Below are positions 53,687 to 62,979 of a stretch of DNA of 64,000 nt, piece after piece. The notes under the pieces were generated by a model. That model did not search any database and was not told where the DNA came from. It saw nothing but the letters and a program-made list of their open reading frames with translations. This DNA is from Melghirimyces profundicolus (GTDB taxonomy: Bacteria > Bacillota > Bacilli > Thermoactinomycetales > DSM-45169): positions 1 to 64,000 of the forward strand of contig NZ_QBKR01000019.1 in assembly GCF_003054245.1 (NCBI RefSeq), given 5' to 3'. How positions within the stretch are numbered: position 1 is the first letter of the stretch; each line of letters begins with the position of its first letter. The translations under genes and the position numbers were made by a program.

Positions 53687-54043
53687 AAGCTTGTGATTGA
53701 ATGTTCGTCTCGAGAAAAGGGGAAGCGTTTACCCAAAATAGCGACTTTGCTCCTGCCCGGCGGAGAATAGACTGCAAGGGCGTTCAGGGCAAAAGCTCCT
53801 CTGTGTCGCATCCGAAGGCGTTTTGCCCCTGCCCGCAGCAGGATGATTCGGAGCGGACAGTTCCACCATCTCTGCAGGACAGCATAGCGAGACCGGGGAG
53901 CGTAAGCGACCCAGGCGAGACTTGTGCTCTGTGAGTGCATAGCGAGACCGGGGAGCGAAGCGACCCCAGGCGAGACTTGTGCTCTGTGAGTGCAGCCGGA
54001 GCGGCTTTGGGTAAATGCTGCCGTTCACTTTTTCACAACGCTT
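53687..54043 (-). repeat. Interspersed palindromic element, copy E (inverted, two modules)
   Basis: 357 bp in the opposite orientation to the other copies. Read on minus it starts AAGCGTTGTGAAAAAGTGAA, has the left arm, two 53-55-bp modules, the complete core and ends ATCACAAGCTT (one G lost). The right end begins directly after the CDF stop codon. With the recJ leader it fills the 476-base gap between genes. Confidence 0.92.
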
Positions 54044-54125
54044 CCAGGAGAAGGGGCGGTCCCGTTTGAAGGGGTTGATGGGAGGGAGAAATCTTGACTT
54101 CCGTTTCTCCGGGCAGACTTTGGTG

Positions 54126-54134
54126 TGCTATAAT
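54126..54134 (+). promoter_or_regulatory. Extended -10 promoter of recJ
   Basis: TGCTATAAT (TGnTATAAT) 29 bases before the recJ ATG; no strong -35. Confidence 0.6.
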
Positions 54135-54162
54135 GAAAGGCGGCAAGCGAGGTGAACCCCGA

Positions 54163-56502
54163 ATGCTGCAATCGAAAACCCGTTGGCAGCCGGTGGAGGC
54201 CGACGAGTCACGGGTGAAATGCTTGACGGAAGAACTGGGTGTGCATCCCCTGACCGCCCGTCTCCTGATCAACCGGGGTTTGAGCGATCCGGATGAAGCC
54301 CGCCGTTTTCTCTGGGTCAGTCAGGACGCCCTCCACGACCCTTTTCTGATGGACGGGATGGATCAAGCGGTGAAAAGGATCCGGAAAGCCTTGGACCGGG
54401 GGGAGAAAATCCGGATATACGGGGATTACGACGCCGACGGTGTCAGCAGCACCAGTTTGATGATGAAAGTGTTTCAAAGCCTCGACGCCCATGTCGACTA
54501 TTACATACCCAACCGTTTTACCGAAGGATACGGCTTGAACGAAGGAGCCCTCATTCAGGCAAAAGAGGCAGGGATCGACTTGGTCGTCTCCGTCGATACG
54601 GGGATCAGTGCCGCCGCGGAAGCCGAAATCGCCAAAGAGCTGGATCTGGACCTGATTGTGACGGACCACCACGAACCCCCGGACGTTCTGCCTGATGCAT
54701 ACGCGGTGATCAATCCCAAAAAACCGGGGTGTTCGTATCCCTTCGACATGTTGGCCGGAGTGGGGGTTGCTTTTAAGTTGGCTCAGGCCCTTTTAGGCCG
54801 CTTTCCGGAAGAATTGCTGGAAATTGCCGCCCTGGGAACGATTGCCGACCTGGTCCCCTTGGTCGACGAAAACCGGGTACTCACCGCCTTGGGACTGGAA
54901 CAGATGAACCGGAGGCAAAATGTGGGTCTGTCCGCCCTGATGGAGGTTTCCGGAGTGGACGGGGACGTGGGAGCCGGCCATGTCGGTTTTTCCCTCGGTC
55001 CCCGGATCAATGCCGGCGGCCGTCTGGATACAGCGGAAACCGCCGTGGAACTTCTCTTGACGGAGGATCCGGAGGAGGCCCGCACCATGGCGGAAGAGTT
55101 GGACCGGATGAACCGGGAACGGCAGAAGCTGGTGGAGGAAATCGCACAGGAAGCCTGTGCGATGGTGGAAGCCGAACCTGACAAGCACCGCCGGTTCATC
55201 GTGGTGGCCGCTCCGGGGTGGAACGTCGGAGTCATCGGGATCGTTGCCTCCCGTCTGGTGGAGAAGTATTACCGTCCCACCATCGTTCTGGGCATCGACG
55301 AAGAGACCGGGATGGCAAAAGGTTCGGCCCGCAGCATCACGGGATTGGACATGTACCGGGCCCTGACGGAGTGCGCCGATCTCCTTCCCCATTTCGGCGG
55401 ACATGAGATGGCGGCGGGGATGTCGCTTCCCCGGGAGCATCTCCCCGACCTCCACAAGCGGCTGGACCGGGTTGTAGGTGAACGCCTCAGCCAAGAGGAT
55501 TACATTCCCCTCTCCAAGGTGGAGGCGGACCTGGGCGTTGCCGACGTGGATGTGAAGTTGGTCGAAGAACTGGAACGCCTGGCCCCCTTTGGGATGGGGA
55601 ACCCGACTCCGAGATTCCGTCTGAAAGGGGCGCAACTGTCAAAGCTGCAACGGATCGGACGGGAGAAAAACCATCTGAAGTTCCTTCTGGAAGACCAGGA
55701 ACGGACCTTGGAGGCCATCGGGTTTCGCTTGGGGGAGCTGGCCGAGGAGATCGCTCCCTCGGCCCGTCCGGAACTCCTCGGGGAACTGTCCATCAACGAG
55801 TGGAACAACCGCCGGTTCCCTCAGCTGATGGTGAGGGATCTTACGGTCCCCCACTTGCAGGTGTTTGATTGGAGGAGCAACGGAGACAAGAGCGATCGGT
55901 TCCGCCGGCTGGCGGGTGAGTCGACTCTGTTCGTCATCGGGGAGGGAATGAAGGGGGCGGATTGGACCGTTGGAGCGCAAACCGTCACCTGGGAAGAAAT
56001 ATCGCAGGGCTCGGTCCTCCCTGTTTCCGGGGAGGTATGTCATCTGGTTTTTGCGGATCTTCCGCCCTCTGTGTCCGTTTTTGAGGGGCTTCTCCGCCGT
56101 TTCACCGGAGTGAAGCGCGTCTATTTCGCCTTCGGGGATGCCGAGCTGGACGGAAGTTTGGCCCGGACGCCCGACCGGGAGCATTTCAAGCGGTTGTACG
56201 CATCCATGCTGCGAAAATCTGCGTTGCGGCTTCCGTCCGATCTGGAGCGGCTTTCCAGGATGACCGGATTGTCTGCCAACTGGATCTCCTTCATGATCAA
56301 GGTCTTTGACGAACTGGGGTTTGTCACGATGGCCGGCAACCGGGTGGAAATGGTCTCCCGGCCGCCCAAACGTCCCCTTACCGCCTCCCGCTTATACCGC
56401 GAACAGCGGGAACGGGATGAAGTGCAGCATGCTTTTGTTTATTCTTCGTACCGAGATCTTTGCGAACGGATCCACTCGGTGTTTCCCGGGGATCCGGATT
56501 GA
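54163..56502 (+). CDS. recJ: Single-stranded-DNA-specific exonuclease RecJ
   Basis: 779-residue 5'-3' exonuclease in recombination and mismatch repair. DHH-domain motifs [14 protein letters not shown] (about 85-98), [18 protein letters not shown] (about 163-172) and [10 protein letters not shown] are present, with DHHA1 [11 protein letters not shown] and an OB domain. The Bacillales-type C-terminal extension (about 570-779) is present. ATG 54163 preceded by GAGGTGA is used. Order CDF-recJ-apt matches B. subtilis yrvD/yrvE region. Confidence 0.95.
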   Translation: MLQSKTRWQPVEADESRVKCLTEELGVHPLTARLLINRGLSDPDEARRFLWVSQDALHDPFLMDGMDQAVKRIRKALDRGEKIRIYGDYDADGVSSTSLMMKVFQSLDAHVDYYIPNRFTEGYGLNEGALIQAKEAGIDLVVSVDTGISAAAEAEIAKELDLDLIVTDHHEPPDVLPDAYAVINPKKPGCSYPFDMLAGVGVAFKLAQALLGRFPEELLEIAALGTIADLVPLVDENRVLTALGLEQMNRRQNVGLSALMEVSGVDGDVGAGHVGFSLGPRINAGGRLDTAETAVELLLTEDPEEARTMAEELDRMNRERQKLVEEIAQEACAMVEAEPDKHRRFIVVAAPGWNVGVIGIVASRLVEKYYRPTIVLGIDEETGMAKGSARSITGLDMYRALTECADLLPHFGGHEMAAGMSLPREHLPDLHKRLDRVVGERLSQEDYIPLSKVEADLGVADVDVKLVEELERLAPFGMGNPTPRFRLKGAQLSKLQRIGREKNHLKFLLEDQERTLEAIGFRLGELAEEIAPSARPELLGELSINEWNNRRFPQLMVRDLTVPHLQVFDWRSNGDKSDRFRRLAGESTLFVIGEGMKGADWTVGAQTVTWEEISQGSVLPVSGEVCHLVFADLPPSVSVFEGLLRRFTGVKRVYFAFGDAELDGSLARTPDREHFKRLYASMLRKSALRLPSDLERLSRMTGLSANWISFMIKVFDELGFVTMAGNRVEMVSRPPKRPLTASRLYREQRERDEVQHAFVYSSYRDLCERIHSVFPGDPD

Positions 56503-56516
56503 GGAGGAGTTTTCTC

Positions 56517-57029
56517 ATGGATTTCAAAGAAAAAATCCGGGTGATTGAGGATTTCCCGCAACCTGGTATCCGGTTCAAGGATATCACCACCCTCCTGAAA
56601 GACGGGAAAGCGTTTCGCGCGGCGATCGATGAGATGGCGGAACAGCTGAAGGACAAAGAGGTGGACCTGATCGTGGGGCCCGAAGCCCGGGGCTTCGTCG
56701 TGGGAACCCCCTTGGCCTATGCACTGGGTGTCGGGTTCATCCCGGTTCGCAAGGCGGGAAAGCTGCCGGCGGAGACGGTGGAGACGGCATACAGCCTGGA
56801 ATACGGCAAGGATAAACTGGCCATCCACAAGGATGCCATCCAGCCCGGACAGCGGGTTCTGATCGTGGACGATCTTCTGGCCACGGGCGGAACCGTCAAC
56901 GCCACCCTGAACCTGGTCCGCCAATTGAAAGCGGAGGTGGCCGGCGCCGCTTTCGTGATCGAGCTGACCTATCTCAACGGACGGGAAAAACTTCCCGACC
57001 TCGATATTTTTACATTGGTACAATATTAA
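56517..57029 (+). CDS. apt: Adenine phosphoribosyltransferase
   Basis: 170-residue purine salvage enzyme making AMP from adenine and PRPP. PRPP loop [13 protein letters not shown] (about 117-129), [15 protein letters not shown] and GPEARGF are diagnostic. RBS GAGGAGG. Follows recJ by 14 bases. Confidence 0.97.
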   Translation: MDFKEKIRVIEDFPQPGIRFKDITTLLKDGKAFRAAIDEMAEQLKDKEVDLIVGPEARGFVVGTPLAYALGVGFIPVRKAGKLPAETVETAYSLEYGKDKLAIHKDAIQPGQRVLIVDDLLATGGTVNATLNLVRQLKAEVAGAAFVIELTYLNGREKLPDLDIFTLVQY

Positions 57030-57034
57030 GGAAG

Positions 57035-57062
57035 TTACCCGCGGAAACCCGCGGGTTTTTTG
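57035..57062 (+). terminator. Terminator after apt
   Basis: ACCCGCGG / CCGCGGGT with loop AAA, then seven T. In B. subtilis the next gene would be relA; here the unit ends. Confidence 0.88.
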
Positions 57063-57100
57063 TGGTTTGTTCCCGGGAAACTTCAGGAAATGCGGGAGGA

Positions 57101-57141
57101 TTGTGACAAAAGTCGGAGAATAGTATAAACATCCGACTTTT
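57101..57141 (+). promoter_or_regulatory. Promoter enclosed by a 10-bp inverted repeat
   Basis: TTGTGA (57101-57106) and TATAAA (57124-57129), 17-bp spacer. AAAAGTCGGA (57108-57117) and TCCGACTTTT (57132-57141) are perfect inverted repeats with the -10 hexamer in the 14-base gap. This is the geometry of an operator for a dimeric repressor. Confidence 0.7.
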
Positions 57142-57186
57142 ACTTGCAGGACAGAGGCTCGGGAAGGTTCAGGGAGGTGGAATCGG

Positions 57187-57333
57187 TTGGAACGTCTGTA
57201 TGAGGACGCGGAAGACGTGGAAAATCTGGAGGAACCTGAGTGGAACCTGGTTCTGATCGGCCTGGGGATTTGGGGAGTGGTGCTTGCCTGCTATATTGTC
57301 CTGGTGCGGTTGGAGTGGATCAGTCGACTGTGA
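57187..57333 (+). CDS. 48-residue single-pass membrane protein
   Basis: Short gene with TTG start and strong ribosome site (GGGAGGTGG, six bases). Product starts MERLYEDAEDVENLEEPEWN (acidic, soluble) followed by one helix LVLIGLGIWGVVLACYIVLV and a short tail RLEWISRL. Its own promoter with an inverted repeat lies 60 bases upstream. No family recognised; small acidic membrane proteins of this kind often modulate a partner enzyme or transporter. Confidence 0.65.
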   Translation: MERLYEDAEDVENLEEPEWNLVLIGLGIWGVVLACYIVLVRLEWISRL

Positions 57334-57396
57334 TGAAAGGAAACGGTTGAGAGTGGATCGTTTTCAATCAAAAATACAACATGGGGGAGGGGTACG

Positions 57397-57629
57397 ATGA
57401 AAAAATTAATGAAAATTTGTGCAGGTTAGGTGTCATGGCTTTTGTGGCGGCCGGTCCGGGGGCGGCGGAAGCGCACCAGGCGCCTCCCTGTAATGACAGC
57501 AACGGGGACGGAAGCCCGTCAGGTCAAGAGTACGCCCATCACCATATTGTGCCCATGGCCCAATCCGGCCATCTGGGTAACGACGGACACAAACCGGGCA
57601 CCCATCGGGGATTCTCTGTTTGCCGGTAA
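57397..57629 (+). pseudogene. Secreted His-rich hypothetical protein disrupted by a one-base frameshift
   Basis: The ATG at 57397 (RBS GGGGAGGGG) gives MKKLMKICAG then a TAG at 57427. The next frame continues LGVMAFVAAGPGAAEAHQ, which completes a textbook signal peptide with cleavage after AEA. Adding one T in GGTTAGG (57424-57430) restores one frame of about 77 residues. The mature part (about 51 residues) has two Cys, five His plus HHH, and NDSNGDGSPSGQEYAHHH-type sequence, then SVCR at the end. Either a recent null allele, a sequencing error or true ribosomal frameshifting. Confidence 0.65.
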
Positions 57630-57641
57630 CATGAACGTCCG

Positions 57642-57688
57642 AAAACCCACCTCTCACGGGCAAGGCCGTGGGGGTGGGTTTGTTTTAT
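57642..57688 (+). terminator. Terminator after the frameshifted gene
   Basis: AAACCCACC...GGTGGGTTT with an inner CACGG/CCGTG, then GTTTTAT. Confidence 0.85.
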
Positions 57689-57794
57689 CGGTGAACAGGG
57701 TTCCGCAGCTTTCAAAACGTTGCCGGATCAAGACAATCCGGGAGAAACATGATATCCTCATGGTTAATCGAGTTTGACCGGGGGAGGGAACTCA

Positions 57795-59027
57795 TTGGAC
57801 ACCATGAGCACCAACACCCACGTACAGGCAGAAGAACCTTTGTCCCGGGCCTGGCGGATGCTGGGCATCCTGTTGGGGGCGCAGGTCGCCGTCGCTTTTT
57901 TGGGACGGGGGCTGGCCCCGGTGGGTCCCCTGATCGAAGCGGATCTGTCCATTACCAAGGCCCAGGTGGGGATGCTTCCTGCCGCCCTGTTTTTGGGACA
58001 GTCCCTGTTCAACCTGCCGGCGGGATTTCTCGTGGACCGCTATGGCACCCGATGGATGCTTCTGATTCTCACCCTTGCGGCGGCGGCGGGCTTTTTGCTG
58101 GCAGCTTGGGCTCCTTACTTCGGCTGGCTGTTGTTCTTTGTGGTGGTGGGAGGCTTTGCTTACGGAGGGATGCACCCGGTGACCAACCGGGGGATCATCT
58201 ATTGGTTTCCCCATCAAAGTCGGGGGACGGCGATGGGGGTGAAGCAGACGGGCATCACCGCAGGCTCCGGTCTGGCCGCGCTGATCCTGTTGCCGGCGGC
58301 CATGGCTTGGGGATGGAGGGAGGCCCTCTCCGTCTCCGCACTGGCGACGGGTGCGGTCGGATGGGCCGCTTATGTCTTTTATCGGGATTCCCGGGCGGCG
58401 AATCGGAGGAGAGAGGGGGGGTATCGAAGTTTTTTCCGTGGGGTCCGGCTCCTCGCTTCGGATCGCTCTCTCTGGAAGCTGAGCCTTTCCACCGTCGGCC
58501 TCAACATGGGCAATCTGGTGCTCAGCACGTACCTGGTCTTTTTCGCCCACGAACACTTGGGGTTCTCTCTTTATCTGTCAGGGCTTTGCCTGGTGATTTC
58601 CGAAGCGGCCGGTTCCGCCGGCCGGATCGCATGGGGATGGGTGAGCGACCGATTATGGAACGGTCGCCGGGTGGCCGTGCTGATGATCATTACCGTTTTC
58701 ACCTTGGGTTGCAGCCTGACGGCGGCGCTTCTCCCGTCCGAAGTGCCGTATGTTGTATTTTTGCTTCTGGTGGCAGTGTTCGGTTTCTGCATCTGTGGTT
58801 TCAACGGGATCTGGATGAATGCCGCCACGGAATCGGTGCCCCGGGAACAGGCAGGGCTGGCCAGCGGTTTCAGTGTCACCATCGGTTCCTGGGGCGTGGT
58901 GCTGGGGCCCCCGCTTTTCGGTTGGATCGTGGACCGGGGCGGCTACACCCCCGCCTGGCTGGTTCTGGCCGGGATCATGGCGGTCGTCCTGCTGCTCCTG
59001 GCCGGGATTCGGGAAGAGGATAAGTAA
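57795..59027 (+). CDS. Major facilitator superfamily transporter
   Basis: 410 residues with 12 helices. LVDRYGTRWMLLI is the MFS loop 2-3 motif and the second half repeats it loosely (GWVSDRLWNGRRVAVL). PVTNRGIIYWFPHQSRGTAMGVKQTG resembles organic-anion or glucarate/nitrate-type porters, but the substrate is unknown. TTG 57795 follows GGGGAGGGAA closely; ATG 57804 would be the next choice. Stands alone. Confidence 0.85.
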   Translation: MDTMSTNTHVQAEEPLSRAWRMLGILLGAQVAVAFLGRGLAPVGPLIEADLSITKAQVGMLPAALFLGQSLFNLPAGFLVDRYGTRWMLLILTLAAAAGFLLAAWAPYFGWLLFFVVVGGFAYGGMHPVTNRGIIYWFPHQSRGTAMGVKQTGITAGSGLAALILLPAAMAWGWREALSVSALATGAVGWAAYVFYRDSRAANRRREGGYRSFFRGVRLLASDRSLWKLSLSTVGLNMGNLVLSTYLVFFAHEHLGFSLYLSGLCLVISEAAGSAGRIAWGWVSDRLWNGRRVAVLMIITVFTLGCSLTAALLPSEVPYVVFLLLVAVFGFCICGFNGIWMNAATESVPREQAGLASGFSVTIGSWGVVLGPPLFGWIVDRGGYTPAWLVLAGIMAVVLLLLAGIREEDK

Positions 59028-59446
59028 ATCGCTACCCGAGTTGGGGGAAGGGGTGCGCCACGGAAGTGCTGTGTCTTCTTTGCACCTGGCCTCACTCAAC
59101 CTCCGGGTGATCTCCTTCAACTCCTATGGGAAGGGGATCTTACCCAAAACGGCAATCCGGTTGACGGGCCTGTTGAGAAGCGAGTGGCATCCCGGCAAAG
59201 AAAAAGTCTGCGGCAATCAAGCCGCAGACTTTGTTTTTCATTCTTCATGGAGTGTCGGGCAAAATCCCACTTCTTTTGTCGAATCCCCGAAAATTTCTCT
59301 TAACCCTCGACACCCTTCCCTCCCGCCGCGGGAGCAGGCGGGAATTGTTATCGTTTTCAACTGTCGGCCGTTGTCGGATATGAACGATCTTTTTAATAAA
59401 TCTTAAAACAAGCATCATTGTGAAATGGAGGGATATCCATTAGCAT
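59028..59446. other. Intergenic region with one terminator
   Basis: The only clear element is the terminator at 59203-59242. Around 59128-59150, AAGGGGATCTTACCCAAAA resembles one arm of the palindromic repeat and may be a remnant. AT-rich sequence from about 59380 likely holds the promoter of the DUF4912 operon, but no hexamer pair is convincing. Confidence 0.45.
59203..59242. terminator. Terminator after the MFS gene
   Basis: AAAGTCTGCGGC / GCCGCAGACTTT with loop AATCAA, then GTTTTT. Confidence 0.9.
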
Positions 59447-60115
59447 ATGGTCATGATCGATTGGAATGACAGGAAGGGAGCGGACAGGAAACCGGTGGGA
59501 GAAGTGGAACGCAGAACAGCAGCTCTTCAGGGTTTGACGGAGGATGGGAGTCCGCGGGGGGAGGACGAATGGAACAAAACCTTGTTCGACGAATCCTGGG
59601 TCCGGCGGGGGCCCGCCGACCGGCTGGTATTGATGGTGAAGGATCCCTGGACCCTTTTTGCTTACTGGACCGTGGAAGAGTGGCGGAAAGGGATGGTCGG
59701 AGAACATTTTGAAACGGAGTGGGGCGGGCTTCCGTTTTCGCTTCGCCTCCATCAGGTCAATGATCCGGAATATAACGGGGAGAACGCCCGGTTCACTTCT
59801 ACGGCGGATGTGCATCCCGGCCGGGATCGTTGGTATTTTCGCGGAGTGGAGCCGGGGAGGAGATATCTGGCCGAATTCGGCACATGGACAATTCACGGGG
59901 AATTTTTCGCGATCCTCCGCTCCAATGTGACGGAGACCCCGCCCGAACCGGAGTCGGCGGGCGAACCTTCCGTCCGGTTCCGGAAGATGGAACCGGTCCC
60001 GGGCGGTCCTTCGGGGAAAAGGGGCGGGGCCTTTCCCGGGAGCGACGAACCCTGGAGCGAATCCTTTGACGGATACTCTCTCCGGGAGGACGGGAAGAGG
60101 GGGGAGAAACAATGA
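59447..60115 (+). CDS. DUF4912 domain protein
   Basis: 222 residues. The central part (about 55-165) is the DUF4912 domain: DRLVLMVKDPWTLFAYWTVE, then FSLRLHQVND, RWYFRGVEPGRRYLAEFGT. It looks like a beta-sandwich similar to carbohydrate-binding modules of branching enzymes. The C terminus (about 165-222) is charged and Gly/Pro-rich. It overlaps the GH57-GT4 gene by four bases, so a role in glucan synthesis, perhaps as binding partner, is likely. Start among ATGs at 59447/59453 is uncertain because the GAGGG site is rather far. Confidence 0.8.
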   Translation: MVMIDWNDRKGADRKPVGEVERRTAALQGLTEDGSPRGEDEWNKTLFDESWVRRGPADRLVLMVKDPWTLFAYWTVEEWRKGMVGEHFETEWGGLPFSLRLHQVNDPEYNGENARFTSTADVHPGRDRWYFRGVEPGRRYLAEFGTWTIHGEFFAILRSNVTETPPEPESAGEPSVRFRKMEPVPGGPSGKRGGAFPGSDEPWSESFDGYSLREDGKRGEKQ

Positions 60116-62946
60116 CACAGGGGTGGTTCAACCTGGTGCTTCACGCGCACCTTCCTTTTGTTCGCCACCCTGAGCGGGAGGATGCCCTGGAAGAGCGGTG
60201 GCTCTTTGAAGCGATCACGGAAAGTTATGTGCCGCTTTTGAACGTGTTTCAGGGGTTGGTGAAAGACGGGATGGATTTCCGGGCGACCGTTTCCCTGTCC
60301 CCAACACTCCTCACCATGCTGACCGACCCCCTGCTGCAGGAACGTTTCCTCCGGCATATTGACCGTCTGATCGAGCTGGCGGGGAAGGAACGGAAGCGGA
60401 CGACCGGGAGGCCGGAGTCGGAGTACCACCGGCTCGCCCGGATGTATGGGGACCGGTTCACCTCAGTCCGGGAATTCTTTCTGCGATACGGGGGAGATCT
60501 GACCGTTCCCTTCCGGGAACTCCGGGAGGGGGGGAAGTTGGAGCTGATGACTTCCACCGCCACCCATGCCTTTCTGCCCCTGATCCGGAGGGAAGAGGCG
60601 GTCCGGGGACAACTCCTCACCGCCGTTCACACCTTCGAAAGGATCATGGGGTTCCGGCCGAAGGGGATCTGGCTGCCGGAGTGCGGCTTTGCTCCCGGTC
60701 TGGACCGGCTGGTGAAAGAATGCGGCTTGGATTACTTTTTCACCGATCACCACGGGTTGGCCACCGCGGAACCCCGCCCCTTGTTCGGAGGGCTCTCTCC
60801 GGTGATTTCACCCCACGGGACGGCGGTGTTCGCCCGGGACCCCGCCGCGTCGGAACAGGTGTGGAGTTCGGAGAAGGGGTATCCCGGAGATTCGGATTAC
60901 CGGGAATATTACCGGGACATCGGGTTCGATCTGGAGCTGAAACATGTGGGACCGTACATCCATCCGGAAGGGATCCGGGTACACACGGGGATGAAATATC
61001 ACCGGATCACCGGGGAAGGGAAAGAGAAAGAGCCCTACGACCCGGACCGGGCACGGGAAAAAGCCGCCGAACACGCCGAACATTTCCTCCGGGAACGCGT
61101 GAGGCAGGCAGGGAAAGCCCGGGAACGGAAGGGCCGGGAGCCGGTCATCACCGCACCTTATGACGCGGAATTGTTCGGGCATTGGTGGTACGAAGGGCCG
61201 GTGTTCCTCGACATGCTGTTCCGCAAAATGCATTCTGACCAGGAAGTGATCCGGCCCGCCACCCCGTCGGAGATACTGGCCCGATTCACCGGTCTGCAGA
61301 AGTGCCGCCTTTTCATGAGTTCCTGGGGGCGTCACGGGTATGCCGATGTGTGGCTCCGGGAGGAAAACGATTGGATCTATCCGGTTCTGCACCGGGCGGA
61401 GGAGCGGATGATCCATCTCGCCGACCGGGCGGAACACCCCGCCGCTTTGGAACGGCGGGCGCTGAACCAGGCGGCCCGGGAACTGATGCTGGCCCAAGCC
61501 AGTGACTGGGCCTTTATTCTGGATGGGAAGACCGTGGTGGAGTATGCGTTGAAACGGATCAAGCACCATCTGAACCGATTCGACCGCCTCGCCGACATGG
61601 TGGAGATGGAAAAGGTGGAGGAAGGTTGGCTGGTGAAGGTGGAAGAACTGGATCCGGTCTTCCCGGAATTGGATTACCGCTGGTTCCGCTCCCGCCACCC
61701 CGTGGTGCACCGCCGTCAGGAAAAGGGAACGCCCCGTTTGTTGATGCTTTCCTGGGAGTTTCCTCCGATGACCGTGGGCGGTCTTTCCCGGCATGTTTTC
61801 GACTTGTCCCGATGGCTGGTCAAAAACGGGTGGGAAGTCCATGTGATTACCACTGAAGTGGAGGGCTATCCCCATACCGAGACGGTGGAGGGGGTCCATG
61901 TGCACCGGGTCCACGTGATGAAGCCCTTCGGCAAGGAATTTCAGCATTGGGTGTTCCAGTTGAACCTGATGGTGACGGATGCGGTGGATACCCTCGTGAA
62001 GAGCGGTCTGTCTTTTGACTTGGTTCACGCCCACGATTGGTTGGTGGCGCCGGCGGCCAAAGCGATCAAACATCGTCACCGACTTCCCCTGATCGCTACG
62101 ATTCACGCGACGGAACACGGTCGGAACGGCGGTATCCGTACCGGGTTGCAGCGCAGGATCCACGGGTTGGAACGAAATCTCACCGAAGAAGCCTGCCGGG
62201 TGATCCTGTGCAGCCAATATATGAAAGAGGAAGCGAGGCGCCTGTTTGAGCTTCCGGATGAGAAGATGCGGGTGGTGCCCAACGGAGTGGACCCGGTGAT
62301 GCTGCGGTTCAGCGGTGCCGGCAAGCAAAAGGAGCCTTTTGCCTTGGAAGATGAACGGATCATTCTCTTCATCGGACGTCTGGTGCCGGAGAAGGGGGTT
62401 CAAACCCTCTTGGAGGCGGGGGAGAAAATCCTGCCGGCACACCCCGACGTTAAGCTGGTGATCGCCGGCAAAGGGCCGATGAAGGAAGCGTTGGAAGCGG
62501 AAGCCCGAAACCGGGGTCTGGGTGAGAAAGCGATGTTCACCGGGTTTATTTCTGACGAGGACCGGAACCGGCTGTTGAATGTGGCCGATGTGACCGTGTT
62601 CCCCAGCCTCTACGAACCTTTCGGCATCGTGGCCCTGGAGGGAATGGCGGCGGGAACCCCGGTGGTCGTTTCCGACACGGGCGGGTTGGCCGACGTAGTC
62701 GACCACGGACGGACCGTCCTGAAATCCCTCCCCGGGGATGTGGATTCGCTGGCACTTCAGATTCAAACCCTCCTGTCGGATCCGGAACGGGCCCGACGGA
62801 TGGCGGAGTCGGCCCGGGCGGAAGTGGATCGGTTCGATTGGAACCGGATTGCCCGGCGGACGATCGAAATATATGGAGAAGCGCTCCCTTCCCGACGGAG
62901 GACGGAATCGCGGCTGGCAGCCCCGACGGCCGGGGAACCCCGGTGA
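60112..62946 (+). CDS. GH57 alpha-glucan branching enzyme fused to GT4 glycosyltransferase
   Basis: 944 residues, two enzymes in one chain. Residues about 1-530 form a GH57/DUF1957 domain: LHAHLPFVRHPE (motif 1), IWLPECGFAPG (about 184-195, catalytic Glu) and ITAPYDAELFGHWWYEGP (about 346-363, catalytic Asp) indicate 1,4-alpha-glucan branching. Residues about 540-930 are a GT4 domain of the glycogen/starch-synthase type: LLMLSWEFPPMTVGGLSRHV, VHAHDWLVAPAAK, FIGRLVPEKG (about 752) and PSLYEPFGIVALEG (about 831) with the EX7E motif. Fusion suggests chain elongation coupled to branching. Sits in an operon with the DUF4912 gene and a nucleotidyltransferase. Confidence 0.88.
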   Translation: MTQGWFNLVLHAHLPFVRHPEREDALEERWLFEAITESYVPLLNVFQGLVKDGMDFRATVSLSPTLLTMLTDPLLQERFLRHIDRLIELAGKERKRTTGRPESEYHRLARMYGDRFTSVREFFLRYGGDLTVPFRELREGGKLELMTSTATHAFLPLIRREEAVRGQLLTAVHTFERIMGFRPKGIWLPECGFAPGLDRLVKECGLDYFFTDHHGLATAEPRPLFGGLSPVISPHGTAVFARDPAASEQVWSSEKGYPGDSDYREYYRDIGFDLELKHVGPYIHPEGIRVHTGMKYHRITGEGKEKEPYDPDRAREKAAEHAEHFLRERVRQAGKARERKGREPVITAPYDAELFGHWWYEGPVFLDMLFRKMHSDQEVIRPATPSEILARFTGLQKCRLFMSSWGRHGYADVWLREENDWIYPVLHRAEERMIHLADRAEHPAALERRALNQAARELMLAQASDWAFILDGKTVVEYALKRIKHHLNRFDRLADMVEMEKVEEGWLVKVEELDPVFPELDYRWFRSRHPVVHRRQEKGTPRLLMLSWEFPPMTVGGLSRHVFDLSRWLVKNGWEVHVITTEVEGYPHTETVEGVHVHRVHVMKPFGKEFQHWVFQLNLMVTDAVDTLVKSGLSFDLVHAHDWLVAPAAKAIKHRHRLPLIATIHATEHGRNGGIRTGLQRRIHGLERNLTEEACRVILCSQYMKEEARRLFELPDEKMRVVPNGVDPVMLRFSGAGKQKEPFALEDERIILFIGRLVPEKGVQTLLEAGEKILPAHPDVKLVIAGKGPMKEALEAEARNRGLGEKAMFTGFISDEDRNRLLNVADVTVFPSLYEPFGIVALEGMAAGTPVVVSDTGGLADVVDHGRTVLKSLPGDVDSLALQIQTLLSDPERARRMAESARAEVDRFDWNRIARRTIEIYGEALPSRRRTESRLAAPTAGEPR

Positions 62947-62979
62947 CGAAACAAAGAAGAAAGGAGTTTGAAGCGATTC

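Noticed and set aside
57749-59023. 424-residue frame overlapping the MFS gene
   Set aside because: Gly/Arg/Pro-rich +1 shadow; the MFS frame has clear helices and a better ribosome site.
59128-59155. Sixth copy of the palindromic element
   Set aside because: Only about 20 bases resemble one arm; too short to tell from chance.
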